A stretch of 64,000 bases of DNA from Tolypeutes matacus (lineage: Eukaryota; Chordata; Mammalia; Cingulata; Chlamyphoridae): NCBI GenBank assembly GCA_026826555.1, contig JAKSZT010054308.1:4169930-4233929 (forward strand). The letters run 5' to 3'. The notes under the pieces were generated by a model. That model saw only the letters and a program-made list of their open reading frames with translations, was not told the DNA's origin and searched no databases. The translations under genes and the position numbers were made by a program. Numbering within the stretch: position 1 is the first letter of the stretch; each line of letters begins with the position of its first letter. Shown here in pieces: positions 36,600 to 47,641 of this stretch.

Positions 36600-37310
36600 G
36601 CTCATTCTTTAGTTTATTTTTTTTATATTTTAAAAGATGCTTAGATTACATAAATGTTACACAAAAATTTCCCCACCTCCCATACCCCCCACAACCTCCC
36701 ACATAAACATCCTTCATTAGTGTGGCACATCACCTGCAATGGATATACACATCCTGGGGCTTTGCCACTAAGCATGGACCATAGTTCACATTGTAGACCA
36801 CACTCTCTCCCACACAGTTCTGCACGTTATATGCTGATGTAAAATGGCCTATATCTGTCGTTGTAATGTCACTCAGGATAATTCCCAAGTTCCAAAAAAG
36901 CCCCTGTATTACAACTGCTTTTCCCTCTCCCTGCCCCTAAAGTGTCCAGTGGCCACTGGCTCCACATTAATGTTGTAATTACTTCCATTGCATGAATCAC
37001 AATATGTCTATAGTAGAATACCAGTAAGTCCACTCTAGTCCATAGCTCTTCCCCCAATCCTGAGGAGTTTGGGATGGTGATGTCCACTCCACCTCCAAGT
37101 GAGAGGGGCTTTATATCCTATGGTACGATGGATGGGATTATCCTGCCTGCAGCTACAGACTCTCTCCATTCCCTGAGATGGCTGTTGTCCATCATCATCT
37201 CCTTGCCAGGTGACTTGGGTAAGTCCATTGAGCTGTAGAGTAGGAGTTGCAGCTCCACCGAGATTCCAGGCACAGCTGGCACATGGGCAGGCCTAGCTCA
37301 TTCTTTTTAG
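36600..37310 (-). mobile_element. L1-like 3' sequence, probably lineage-specific
   Basis: This is a continuous, relatively G/C-balanced segment containing 'gcacatcacctgcaatggat' and 'agtaagtccactctagtcca'. It is embedded in L1-like DNA and followed by classic L1 3' sequence. I infer a lineage-specific L1 3'UTR, but the orientation and family are uncertain. Confidence 0.4.
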
Positions 37311-38215
37311 TGACTGCATAATGTTCCATTACATACCTGCCCTACTAAGTTCACCACTATTACAAACAATGTTGCAACAAATACTCCAGAGCTCCTTTCC
37401 TACTTGTTCAGATATAGCCATAGGAAAAATTCCTCACTGAGTATGTGCACTTACTTAAAAAAAAAAAACTTGAGATATTTCACATACCATAATATTCACC
37501 CATTTAAAATATATGATTCAGTGATTTTTTTTAGTATATTCAGAGTTTGCAACTATTGCCACCATCTAATTCCAGAATATTTCATCACCCCATTAAGTCA
37601 CTCCCCATTTTGGGCCCCACCCCACCCCACTGCCCCTGGAAACCACTAATCTACTTTCTGTTTCTATGAATTTGCCTGTTCTGGACGTTTCACGTAGATG
37701 GACTCATACAATATGTGGACTTTTGTTTCTGGTTTCATTCAGCATGTTTTCAAGGTTTATCCACCTTGTAGCATGTTATCAGTACTTCATTCCTTTTTAT
37801 GCTTAAATATTCCATTGTATGGTTCTACCACATTTTGTTTATCTAGCCATCAGTTGATGGATGTTTGGGGTGTTTTCAACTTTCAGGCTGTAATGAACAA
37901 TGCTTCCCCTGCACTTTTTTTTTTTTTTAATTTTTTTTGGTACCAGGGCCAGGGAATGAGCCCTGGACCTCATGTGTGGGAAGCTGGCACTCAACTGCTG
38001 AGCCTCATCAGCTCCCCTGAGTTGGTTTTTTGGTTTGTTTGCTTGTTTATTTGTTTTTAGGAGGCACCGGAAACCGAACCTGGGACTTCCTGTGTGGGAA
38101 GCGGGTGCTCAACCGCTTGAGCCATATCTGCTCCCTGCACTTACATTTTTGATGTTGCCAATTTGGCCTCCAAAGAGGTTGAACTAGTGTATACTCCCAC
38201 CTGTAAGGGGAACGT
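37310..38215. mobile_element. L1 3' relic interrupted by a dimeric SINE
   Basis: 'aatgttccattacatacctg', 'aaatattccattgtatggtt' and 'atcagttgatggatgtttgg' are L1 3' landmarks. The sequence continues after the SINE with 'gatgttgccaatttggcctc'. Confidence 0.7.
37917..38132 (-). mobile_element. Dimeric tRNA-derived SINE (copy 2) with 10-bp target duplication
   Basis: It has the same head-to-tail monomer pair and T-rich linker as copy 1. CCCTGCACTT flanks the whole dimer at 37907-37916 and 38133-38142, which shows that the dimer inserted as one unit. Confidence 0.85.
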
Positions 38216-38399
38216 GCCAGTTTCTCAGAGTGGGTGTTGAAGGATGGGAAGGACACTGAGGAACTGAAGCTCATGAGGGACCATAACCAGGGTGGAAGAG
38301 AATGGGGAGGACTTGAAAGAGGGCCTGAGGTGGTGGAAGGTACTGGAAATGTTTCTCTAGGAGAAAAGCAAAGTGTGTGTGTGGGGGGCATGAGAACTC

Positions 38400-38600
38400 T
38401 GAGTAGACGGGGCCTGCATTTGAAGCCGTCTGCTCTTTACCAGCTGCGTAGCCTTGGGCAGTATTCCACCTCTTCTGAGCGTGTTTCATCATGTCAAAGG
38501 TGGTGACCACTTACCTTAGTAAGGTTGTTGTGAGGAGGAACTATGTAAATGTCCTCCCAGCCATGCCAGGCTTTCACTAAACAGTAGCTATGATGACATT
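38400..38600 (+). mobile_element. MIR relic
   Basis: 'ggcctgcatttgaagccgtc', 'gctgcgtagccttgggcagt' and 'ttgttgtgaggaggaactat' fit the MIR layout. Confidence 0.6.
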
Positions 38601-39041
38601 TCTATTAATATATGTGGTATATGTGGCTGTGGTCATGGGACCATGGGTGAGCATCACAGTGGGACAGTGCTGGAGCCATTTGGTCAGTGAGATTTTTAAT
38701 GATGAGTGATCACATGTAGAAACTTGGATCTGCTGGTATATGTCACTGTCACCCAAAACAAGGCAGTACTTGAAGTCTTTGCTGTGACATGTTAAGGGGG
38801 AGAGAGGCTGTGACTGAGATTGAGTGTGACAGCAAGACAGATCCTGAGTGACAGAATGGGACAGAATGCAGGGAGGCAGGCTGAGCTAGGCAAGAGTCCC
38901 GAGAGGGGCCCAGATGTCAGGGCAGGTGTCTGTCTGTACTGTCCCCCCATCCCTCCCCACCCCCCAACCCCCCAGGGCTTCCCTCCCTGCTTTCTGAAAG
39001 CAGGGAGCAAAGGAAGGAGACTTTCCTCATGAAAGGGGATT

Positions 39042-39108
39042 TTTTTTTCAAAGGAGGAACCAGAGATTGAACCCAGGACCACATACATGGGAGGCAGGCA
39101 CTCAACCC
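39042..39108 (-). mobile_element. Truncated tRNA-derived SINE
   Basis: Only the B-box side of the monomer remains ('gagattgaacccaggaccac', 'gaggcaggcactcaaccccc'). The head is lost into a C/T run. Confidence 0.65.
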
Positions 39109-39544
39109 CCCTTTTTTGGGGGGTGGGGAGGAAAGGGGATTTTGATTAGAGTGCTGGTCCTTCAATACCCAAGAAGCTGTGGCTCAAGCACCTTTAGTGT
39201 TGCCACCCAGGAAAAGAACCTACTGGAAATGTGTGCAAAATGGGTGGGGTAGAACCTAGATTGGTTTGGCCTCATCTCAGCTTTAGTCTTCAGAGTTGCC
39301 GATAAAAACAGAATCGAAACCTAAGCATTCCTTCCTCTTCTCTGTCCCCTGGGGGAGGGAAGAGAGGAATAAATGCCACATCTCATTAAGTTTGTACGAG
39401 CTCAGGCAGGCAGAGCGGGCCCACACCAGAGGCAGGCAGAGGGCTAGGGCAGCTACACGGAGGATGCCCCAGCTCCCTTGGGAAGGAGTTGTCTCAGGCC
39501 TGGGAAGCCTGTTCTGTAGGAAATGAAACAAAGAGCTAACTTCA

Positions 39545-40620
39545 GATGTGAGGGTAAGAGCTGCTTTTATTAAGATGAAATCAGAAGGACAACAGGGACA
39601 GGAAGTTGGGAAGATGTGGGGACAACAGAAGAGACAGTGGCAGAAACAGGACTGTGGACCTATCAAAACTGCCCAGAAGAGTCAGCTCTGAGGCGTGAGT
39701 CCTGAGGTTAAAAAGAAAAGAGAAGGATTGCTCTTTGTACCATATGAAGCTGAAATAATGAGCTCTGGAATGCAGGTGGAGTCCTCTGGCCCCTGACCCA
39801 AGGTGACTTTAAATACAAGGGGTAAAAACTGGCATAAATATTAGTTTGAATAGAGAAAATGAGGATTCTTTCTCTGAGCTAAAAAAGATGAAAGAATTAA
39901 AACCATGATTAAGGCTGTACAGTGATCTGGAGTGCAAAGGTGGGAGAGAATAAATACCCTATTGACCCACATATAAAACAGACCATAAACGGGAATGAGA
40001 TTTGAGTGTAATAGCGAGTCATCTTGCCCCTACTGCCATGGAGGATGACAGTGCCACACAGGCCTTAGCAAGCTCTGTCCCTACCCCCACTCCCACCCTG
40101 GGAAGTGGTGAGAGCAAGGAAGAGCTGGAAGGCGTGAGGTGGCAGCGGCAGACTGCAGGCTTCAGTGGGCCAGGAGCACCCACTGCTGATGAAGTAGGGA
40201 TGGGGAGCCTGGCCCTGGCTTTGTGGGTCTGCAAAGAGAAGGACGGCAGAGGGGAGATCAGGCCACTGGGGCAGTGCTTGTAATGCCGGGGTGGCCACGG
40301 GAGGGCAGCAGCAGACACAAGAGCAATAGTCTCCCAGGCCAAGAGTGGGCCTAGGTGCATACCCTCCCATCTGGTCAGAAAACCATGGGATTTAGAAGCC
40401 TCACAGCTCAACACCAGGGTAAGGCCTGCTTTAGCCAATTAGAAGAGAGCCAGTCTGTGGCCAGATAGAGACACTCCTCTCATCTGGGGAAGGGGGAAGA
40501 ATCCTTGAGGCTTGCCCAGTCCTGAGCTCTGGGTGTCTGCAGGGGAGTGGAGTAGTGAGTTAGTGTTAAGAAAAGCATCCAGCAAGGTAAGAGGGGCTTT
40601 GGTAACACCCACTGCCTCTG
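39545..40620 (-). other. IQGAP3: IQGAP3 3'UTR
   Basis: This untranslated stretch of about 1.08 kb follows the stop codon at 40621-40623. I place its end about 20 nt after the AATAAA at 39566-39571. No second polyadenylation signal is visible within it on the minus strand. Confidence 0.75.
39566..39571 (-). terminator. Polyadenylation signal AATAAA of IQGAP3
   Basis: The plus strand reads TTTATT, giving AATAAA on the coding strand. It is followed by TGTTTCATTT-type U/GU-rich sequence about 45 nt downstream. Confidence 0.75.
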
Positions 40621-40734
40621 TCACTTTCGCAAGAATTTCTTGTTGAGGAGGAAGATGAGAAGGTTGACGTTGACCTTGGCCTTGTTGAAGAGTTTCATGA
40701 CAGCAACACCCTCATACTGGAGCTGCAGGAGGTC
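40621..40734 (-). CDS. IQGAP3: IQGAP3 last coding exon (C-terminus and stop)
   Basis: This 114-nt exon holds 37 codons plus TGA. It starts D-L-L-Q-L-Q-Y-E-G-V-A-V-M-K-L-F and ends L-L-N-K-K-F-L-R-K. It is the conserved end of the IQGAP RasGAP C-terminal domain. The acceptor is CCTAG at 40735-40739. The terminal L-R-K separates IQGAP3 from IQGAP1 (Y-G-K). Confidence 0.97.
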   Translation of the reverse strand, partial: DLLQLQYEGVAVMKLFNKAKVNVNLLIFLLNKKFLRK

Positions 40735-41416
40735 CTAGGAGGGAGAGACAGGGACAGGGAGGGCAGCTTACGGGCACCTCACTGTGGGTCAGCCAGACAG
40801 TCTAAAAACTAACATTTTGGAGCCTTACAAAGTCACCCCAGTGACACTGGCAAGAAAGGCACTAAAACCCCACTTCACAGATAAGGAAACCGAGGCCAAA
40901 AGAGGGAGGTACAGTGACTTGACCAACTGAATTCAAGCAAAGCCAGGGTTTGACATCAGTTTTCTTGCTCAAAAGGCAAAGCAGCAGAGCAAGATTTGGA
41001 TTTAAAATCACTTCTTCCCTGCACACTGGCCTATAATTTAGGCCTGCTTTTTAACTTTTTAGTGCCAGAGCCTGTAAAATAGGAATAATGCTTTACAGCT
41101 GTGGAGAGGATTAAATCAGGTAGTATGTAAAGCTCCTGACATGTGATAAGGCTTGAAATATTAATCCCACTTCTGACACCATCAGCCCTCCTCACTCCAC
41201 TCTCCCTAATGCTTGACAGTGGAGTCTGTATCAGAGTATGGGGAAAGGAGGGCTTGGGCTGCACAGACCCCCACCTTCCCTTCAGGAATAGATAATACTG
41301 ATTAGGTGAGGAATAGAGTTGATATCATCCTGAGGCCTAGGGAAGCTGAAGTCTACTCTCTCCTGGCACCTAAAACCCAGCAGGTGTCTTGAGAGCTCAC
41401 AGGACTGTCTTCTCAC

Positions 41417-41525
41417 CTGATAGTGAAGCTGAAATCGTTCCATGTCCACACCCAGGAACTTGGCATTTACTTCAAACTTTCCTGCCTCATTTCCAGGAGT
41501 GATGTCAAAGATCACATTTCTGAAG
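41417..41525 (-). CDS. IQGAP3: IQGAP3 exon (C-terminal domain)
   Basis: This 109-nt exon encodes F-R-N-V-I-F-D-I-T-P-G-N-E-A-G and F-L-G-V-D-M-E-R-F-Q-L-H-Y-Q. The first base completes a histidine codon from the upstream exon. The donor is GTGAGA and the acceptor is GATAG. Confidence 0.95.
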
Positions 41526-41988
41526 CTATCAGGGACAGGATATAAAAATGAGGATCCAATGCTTCTTTCCAGGGCCATTACTCCAAATTTCCATCTATTG
41601 CTCCTCATTCCCAGGCAGTGGTATTTGTCATCCAGAGCCCAGGCTTCCCCTTCTGTCACTTTCTGTGGGGCACAGCTCTCGGTCTTCTTCCAATTTTACT
41701 TCTGCCCACCACACCCTTTTTCTTATCTGCCTGGCACGACCCTACTGTTCTCTTCTTCAGGAAGACTTTTCAGTGTCACCTGCCTTAGGGTATCTGGAAC
41801 TGTGCTAGACTATGCCCATTGCCCTTAACTTTCTGTCTGGGGACGTCCTGTCTTCCCCATTATTCTAGCAGCTCCTTCAGGGCAGGGACCATGTTTCTTC
41901 TTCCCTCCCAGCCAGTGCCCAGCCCAAAGCTCCACTCCCAGGTTAGGGGACGGGAAGGTCTGACATCCTGTCCTCTGAAGACACATAC

Positions 41989-42090
41989 TGAGAGGTGGGA
42001 AGATCTTCAATTTCCACCAAGACCCCCTTCTCCAGGAGCTGGGCAGCAGTGTAATGAAGAGATGGCTGCTTCTTCCCCTTCCCAGAATTC
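41989..42090 (-). CDS. IQGAP3: IQGAP3 exon (C-terminal domain)
   Basis: This 102-nt exon encodes N-S-G-K-G-K-K-Q-P-S-L-H-Y-T-A-A and ends E-I-E-D-L-P-T-S. The donor is GTATGT and the acceptor is ATCAG. It starts in phase 2 and ends with two bases of the next codon. Confidence 0.95.
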
Positions 42091-42414
42091 CTGATTTAAA
42101 AAAAAAACAGCCCAGAGAATTCATCCAACAAACTCTTCAGCACCAAAGACACGAGTTATCTGTAGCTGGTTGGAAGGAAATGAGACCCTGAGGAAGACTT
42201 CCCACTGGTGGAAGCCTAAGGAGAGGGAGTTGCACTTCAGCCCAAGACTTTGTGAGTGAGACTCAAAGACCAGAGTCAGGAAGACTGTTGTGCTGTGCTG
42301 TGCTATGCTGGGGTGAAATGCCCCTTTCAAAGTTGGCAGGGAGTGGGGCAAAGGTTGGCGTGGGCAGGAGTGAGAGGCCACAGGTAACCATCCGAGTAGG
42401 AAGGCGGCACCTAC

Positions 42415-42581
42415 TTGGAGCTGGGGGCCAGGTGGTCCAGGCAGGCCCGGATGTACTGGCTGTAGTAGTCACACTGCTCCTCATAGAAGGTGGTCTTGGT
42501 GCTCAGGCCCTGGTAAGTGGCCTGAAGCTTCATCAGCTCTGCCTTCCGCCGCTGCCGGTACCGGCGCTGGTTGCGGATGTC
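42415..42581 (-). CDS. IQGAP3: IQGAP3 exon (RasGAP C-terminal domain)
   Basis: This 167-nt exon starts D-I-R-N-Q-R-R-Y-R-Q-R-R-K-A-E-L, the hallmark basic helix of the IQGAP C-terminal domain, and ends C-L-D-H-L-A-P-S-S-K. The donor is GTAGGT and the acceptor is CCCCAG. Confidence 0.97.
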
Positions 42582-43083
42582 CTGGGGTTGGGGGGGCCAA
42601 GGGAGGGAGAGAATTGGCCCTTCCTGCCAAGACCCAGGCCCAAGAACAACTCACTGTGGGGAGCTTCAGGAAAAGCAGGAAGAGGAAGATCTCAAGGCTG
42701 TTTTTCTCAGGAAGAGCACAGTCTTAAGGTTGGCATCCCCAAACCCTCAAAGGATATCTTTGAGGCCTCCCCTCCATGAGAAGAAATTGGTTTCAAGGTT
42801 TCTTATTTATTTATTTATTTTTAATAAAAGAGAGTTGCAAGAATGCCCTCCTCCCTGGCTAATTTTAATTCCTTTCCTTCAAAAATGGACCCTATGGAGG
42901 TCTCTTGGTCTTCCTCTGAGCTGGTGACAAATGTGGGTGGACACTCACCAGGGAGAGGCCTGTCTTGGTGTGCCAACAGCAAGCATGCACAGACACAGGC
43001 ACACACGCTTATGCACACAAACTCACACACAGGCACACGCAGACACACACACAAGCACACAGTTCCCAGACCCAGGTCATCAC

Positions 43084-43296
43084 CTTGGCCAGCTCGTCCA
43101 CCAGCCCCTGGTAACTGTTGGTGGCACTGACCAACCCAAGGACCTCGAGTCGGCGCAGGTTCCGCAGGACACGCCGTTGTTTCTCTGCCAGTGGCAGGAG
43201 GGAGTGAGCTGTCAGTGAGCGGTGTCTCCGCAGCGGCTCCGGGGTCTGGGCCTCACAGGCCTGGCGCCTGCCCATCAGCCGCCTGTGAGCCATTTC
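43084..43296 (-). CDS. IQGAP3: IQGAP3 exon (linker between GRD and C-terminal domain)
   Basis: This 213-nt, 71-codon exon is phase 0 at both ends. It starts E-M-A-H-R-R-L-M-G-R-R-Q and ends Y-Q-G-L-V-D-E-L-A-K. The donor is GTGATG, moderately weak, and the acceptor is CTCCAG. Confidence 0.95.
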
Positions 43297-44150
43297 CTGG
43301 AGGGACAGAGATGCTGGAGGGGTCTACCAGGATCTACTATTCTGCTTCAAAGTCAGAGCAGGTCCCAAGGCCACCAGCAATTAGGGGAGATCTGGGCACT
43401 TCTCAGGGTGTCATTAGGCATGTGCTGGACTTCCAGGGTAATAGGTGGGGGCATGGTTTGTGAAGAACATCAAGGTGCAACATCATAGACACGGAAGGGC
43501 CTCATAGATCTCCATAAGGCAGGGAGGGGCCCGAGGGAAACCCAAACAGAAGCTACAGCATAAAGATTCCTGACAGACACTGGTTGGGACTTCCTAACAA
43601 GGGCGCTTTGTGGTGGCTAAAGGGTGTTTGGGGGTATTTCCCTGTCTTTCCTGTGTTTCAGGATGTGTCTCTACTGGCTGTCACCCCTTTCTCCCGGGAA
43701 CCCCCTAGCTTAGTCTTCACTGCAGTTGGCCCTCCACCCACCTACCACTTTCTCCTGCCCCTCCAGGCCTTCAAGCAGACTACACCCTCTGCTGAACACC
43801 AGCTCTTCAAGACAGACCTCCCCGACTGCTTCTTGGCACTCTTCCCACAACCCCAAGCACTGACAAAAGGGGCAGGTGTCTTTTCTCTTATTTCAGTGTT
43901 TGGGGTGTAGGGAGGAGGTAGAGCCCCATGACTCTGCAGCCCGAGGCTCCCCAAGGCATGGGCTGGTACCCTTAGCCTATGGGTCTCTGGGGGTCAGGGA
44001 CAGAGGCCTTAGCCTTCTAGAGCTTTCATTACTGGGGATCCCAGGTATCTGAATGGGGCAGACTGTGGGTGGGGTTCAAGGAAAGGAACCAATAGTGCCA
44101 ATGGGGTGAGATGGGAGGTATTACCTGTGGGCTGGCCTGGCCACACTCAC

Positions 44151-44238
44151 CTGCTCTTTGGAAGCTGAAAGTGACAAGATCTCCTCGAGGGAGTCTCCAG
44201 GGTGGAACTGGATGATGTCAGTCAGCATCTGCTTGGTG
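44151..44238 (-). CDS. IQGAP3: IQGAP3 exon (linker region)
   Basis: This 88-nt exon encodes T-K-Q-M-L-T-D-I-I-Q-F-H-P-G-D and L-S-L-S-A-S-K-E-Q. The donor is GTGAGT and the acceptor is CTGCAG. Confidence 0.95.
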
Positions 44239-45290
44239 CTGCAGGAGGGAGTGATTGGAGAAGGGTGAGGGAAAGGGTCTGGGCATGGGGCTGGTCAGAG
44301 AGCTGAGAGTAGTGGACCCTGCTCTGCATCATGGTATCAGTGATGCTTAGGGGGTAGGGAGGGTGAGCAAGGAAGGGGGCGGGAGGTGTTGTGAGAAAAC
44401 AACCCAGGATGAAGACCCAAAAGGTGGGTTGACAAGCCTGATAATACAGAACTATGCGGAGTTCTAAACACGCTCTGCATCCTGTGCCTCGACTATCCTC
44501 CCGACGAGTTGTCCTCCAGCAGAAGCACTCATTTCCTCCTCTCTCAGAGCTTTCCCAACCCAGGTGTCTCTTCTACTGAACTCTCAATGCACCTGATGCC
44601 ACCTCCCTTCTAACAGCTCTCTGGCTGTGTGTTCACCCTCAGCCCCACCCTGCTTTAAGCCCTTTGAGGGTAGGACAAAGCAGAGCCCCCAGCTCACTAG
44701 TTTAGTGAGTGAATTAGTGGGTGGGGTGGCCTTGTCGGCAGGGAGATTGAGCTGGTAGCTTCAGAAGACTTCTCTTCCACCCAGAAGAGGAGTTCCGCCT
44801 GCTGGGGCCCTCCCTCATCTCTGTAGCATTGGGGGAGAAAAGCTCCATGCCCGTCTACCACCCATCACTCAACAAGAGCAAGGAATTAGAACACAAGCTC
44901 CACCACTGACCCAACTGTGGAACTCTGGGCAAGTCGCTTAACTACTGAGTTTCTTTCCTCAACTGTAAAATGGGGAAACCACCATCTACATCATAGCTTT
45001 TTGCTAAAGTTAAATGATAACATATGAAAAAGCATTTGGTAAACAGCACAGCAATATACAAACATCTTTTTTCGCCAATATCCTAACCATTCCTTTGCCT
45101 TCAGTTACAACATAGAGCAAAAAGCTGAGGTGGCCAAAAGGAAACAGCGGAGAATGCAGCAAGGGGAACGCTAGTTAGGCTTCAGGGAGGACTTCCTGAA
45201 GGATAAGAGAGCCCAGGCAGAAGATTAAAAGGCCACTTCAGAGAGCTGGGGAACTCAGGGAGACAGGGGGCAGAGGCCAGTCTCACCCAC

Positions 45291-45417
45291 CTCAGAAGTA
45301 GGCTGTGGGCATTGGTATCATCACTGTCTGTCTCTAGTCCCTCAAATTTGTTGATGAGTGTCAGGGACACTTCTAGCTTGCTCAGATCCATGTTCCCATC
45401 CGCAGCTAGGTTCTCCC
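45291..45417 (-). CDS. IQGAP3: IQGAP3 exon (linker region)
   Basis: This 127-nt exon encodes E-N-L-A-A-D-G-N-M-D-L-S-K-L-E-V-S-L-T-L and ends D-T-N-A-H-S-L-L-L. The donor is GTGGGT and the acceptor is CCTCAG. It carries two bases of a split codon at each end. Confidence 0.95.
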
Positions 45418-46098
45418 CTGAGGCAAGGTGAGGAATGAGACAAATATATACACGTGCACAGATGGGTCACGGGAAATACCCACTTCCAGGAGGCTTTCCC
45501 ACACTGCTCTGTGGCACCACCCTGTCCCTCAACGCTGAGCTCTGATGGAAGGACTGCTACCTCCAGAGCTTACCCCTGTGACACCAGGGATGTGCCTCCC
45601 TGACACGCTCTGCCCTGGGTGCCCTGAGGGCAGGGAGGCTGTGCCTCCCCCAAAGCCCAGGGGCCCTGGCTCTTTCCTATCCATCACCACCTTTACTGAA
45701 CTTCCACCCCTGTAAGTTATGTTCCTCCCATCCCATAGCTCCTGAAACCCCTTTTCAGCAGAGAAACCTTTTGAGACTGAAACAAAGAAAATGAAGCACT
45801 TTCCATGGCCCATCCCAACAACCTCTTCTCTCTCCATGTCTATGTCACACAATTTCATTGGCCACTTATATGATGGTTCCCCTGCTGCCTGTCCACTACC
45901 TCCATATCAGTCTGTCCCTGTGTCCATCTCAGGACCAGAAGAGAGAGAGGGAGAGTCTGTAACTAGCTGCCTGGCTGCCTTTTGTTCATCCCAGACTGAA
46001 CAAAAACTCAAGAGAGGGTACGCGCACACGCCCCACCTGCCTGCCTGTCCTCCCTGCGGGCCCCCCAGCTGGTCCTGGCTGCCAAAGAGGGCACACAC

Positions 46099-46201
46099 CA
46101 ATGAGATCAGGGACTGTGGGCAGCTCCCCAAGGTCTTCCAGGAGCTCATGCAGGGGGTCATGGTGATCAGGGGCGATCCAGTCCTGGTGTTCCAGCAACA
46201 G
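46099..46201 (-). CDS. IQGAP3: IQGAP3 exon (after GRD)
   Basis: This 103-nt exon encodes L-L-L-E-H-Q-D-W-I-A-P-D-H-H-D-P-L-H and E-D-L-G-E-L-P-T-V-P-D-L-I. The donor is GTGTGT and the acceptor is CTGCAG. The upstream intron is only 97 bp. Confidence 0.95.
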
Positions 46202-46298
46202 CTGCAGGATGGAGGGAAGAAGAGATGCAGGGTCCGATCTGGGCCTTCCTTCTGGGGCCAGCCCACCACCCCGCTGCCCACACACCCAGCGCCCTCAC

Positions 46299-46431
46299 CC
46301 TGTGTGTGTTGGTCAGCTCTCCCACAGTGATGTACACCACGGGTTTGGCCACAGCCACCATGTCTGAGTACTCATCCATTGCGAAACGCTCTTCTGGCTC
46401 TGGCACCTGGCAGGCTCGGCAGATGAACTTC
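46299..46431 (-). CDS. IQGAP3: IQGAP3 exon (end of GRD)
   Basis: This 133-nt exon encodes K-F-I-C-R-A-C-Q-V-P-E-P-E-E-R-F-A-M-D-E and ends I-T-V-G-E-L-T-N-T-H-R. The donor is GTGAGG and the acceptor is GACAG. D-E-Y-S-D-M-V is shared with IQGAP1. Confidence 0.96.
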
Positions 46432-46804
46432 CTGTCTCCAGAGGGAGGGCTTGTGAGAGTGGGGAGGGCCAGCACCCAACCTCCATGCCTTCTCTCCCTC
46501 TCACCCTTTCCCCCAGCACTCTCTAGCAACTGCTCAAGCCAATTCTGATGCTCCAGTCCCAGCTACTGCCTCTGTCCTGCCTAGCTCTCTCCCAACATTT
46601 CCCACACTCCAGCTTCCTTGAATCATCCTCTCTTCTCTCCACCGGGGAGTCCTTCCCACCACCTATCCTCCAGCCCACTAGCCGTCCTCTTCACCTCTAA
46701 GCCTCTCTTCCTCATGGATTCCTCAGGGAAGTGGGCCATGAAGGAGGATTTAAAGAGAAGAAGGGCACAGGCACAGGGAGGGATGGGATGTCAGGACCCA
46801 AGAC

Positions 46805-47038
46805 CTGAACTTGAGATGTGTCTCCTCCAGATAATCATTCAGCACCCGCAGGTGCTGGCTCTCCCCAGAGAAGGTCTTGCCAGCCGCAGCATGCTGCAGG
46901 AGTTGAGCCACAGCTCCCAGGGCGTGACGCTGGGGGGGAGGCTAGAGCGCCGCCCGCTGCCAAGGCCACAATGTCGAAGGCGTCCGGGGCCACGATGGCC
47001 GGGTTGAGGAAGCGGTAGTAGAGGAGGTTCCCTACCAC
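46805..47038 (-). CDS. IQGAP3: IQGAP3 exon of the GRD with an apparent +1 frameshift
   Basis: It begins V-V-G-N-L-L-Y-Y-R-F-L-N-P-A-I-V-A-P-D-A, the core RasGAP-like motif. After A-A-G-G-A-L-A-S the reading frame breaks at a coding C7 run (plus-strand G7, 46932-46938). From there the +1 frame gives R-H-A-L-G-A-V-A-Q-L-L-Q-H-A and ends E-E-T-H-L-K-F. The exon is 234 nt, whereas flanking phases need 233. The donor GTCTTG is weak. Either a base-call error or a real inactivating insertion would explain this. Confidence 0.9.
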
Positions 47039-47267
47039 CTGCGGGCGGAAGAGACTATCACAGAGCTGGGGGTCGGCCTTGATGGCCCCAGCCCCACTCT
47101 ATCTGCTCACTCAGCTATAAGGGACCATCTGAGCCAAGCCCCTTATTTTATAGAAGAGAAAACAGACACAGGGCAGGCCGGCAACTTGCTCAAAATCACA
47201 CAGCAAACTTGACCAAGAGCTGTGTCCAGAGCTGTCCACTGTTAGTTTGTGCCCTAGTTGCCTTTCT

Positions 47268-47453
47268 TTTTTTTTTTTTTTTAAGATTTTATTTATTTAT
47301 TCATTTATCCCCCCCTTGCTGCTTGTGCTCGCCGGGTCAGCCAACCACGCCGTGCGGGCGGGCTTGCCCTCACCAGGAGGCCCTGGGAACCGAACCCGGG
47401 GCCTCCCATATGGTAAACGGGAGCCCTACTGATTGAGCCACAGCCGCTTCCCC
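47268..47453 (-). mobile_element. Young tRNA-derived SINE (family A) with 16-bp target duplication
   Basis: It is nearly identical to the copy at 10807 and carries the diagnostic GCCCGCCCGCACGG. The duplication CCCTAGTTGCCTTTCT is at 47252-47267 and 47452-47467, partly shared with the C-rich head. Confidence 0.92.
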
Positions 47454-47641
47454 CTAGTTGCCTTTCTATCTGCCATCTGAAGCCCTGCTGGTGAGCCAGG
47501 GCTGAAATTACCAGGTGGAGAATATTTTCCTTCTTGGATTTGACAGCACGGGCTTTTCTGTCCTTTTGACTCAGTTTGGGGGATCACAGGCACAAAGGCA
47601 AAGGAGGGTTTGGAAGGCGGGGGAGGACAGACAATACTCGC

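Larger units (their letters stand above)
20331..39544. other. MEF2D upstream flank and MEF2D-IQGAP3 intergenic region
   Basis: I find no exon of either gene and no other gene in these 19 kb. The first 4.5 kb carry the MEF2D flank with a MEF2 site and the CRE/octamer block. From 25 to 39.5 kb the DNA is dominated by MIR, L2, L1 and hAT relics and tRNA-SINEs. Between about 27.1 and 28.7 kb no repeat is obvious to me, and the open frames there show no recognisable protein. Confidence 0.65.
40735..46804 (-). other. IQGAP3 introns between the last exon and the GRD
   Basis: The introns over 300 bp here are 40735-41416, 41526-41988, 42091-42414, 42582-43083, 43297-44150, 44239-45290, 45418-46098 and 46432-46804. 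They hold MIR-like (about 40850-40990 and 44880-45065) and L2-like relics (about 41700-41920 and 43690-43910) and a CA-rich stretch (42985-43060). I see no extra exon. Confidence 0.7.

Noticed and set aside
46805..47038. IQGAP3 as a pseudogene
   Set aside because: One homopolymer frameshift among 25 otherwise intact exons is more likely a base-call error; no other stop or frame break was seen.
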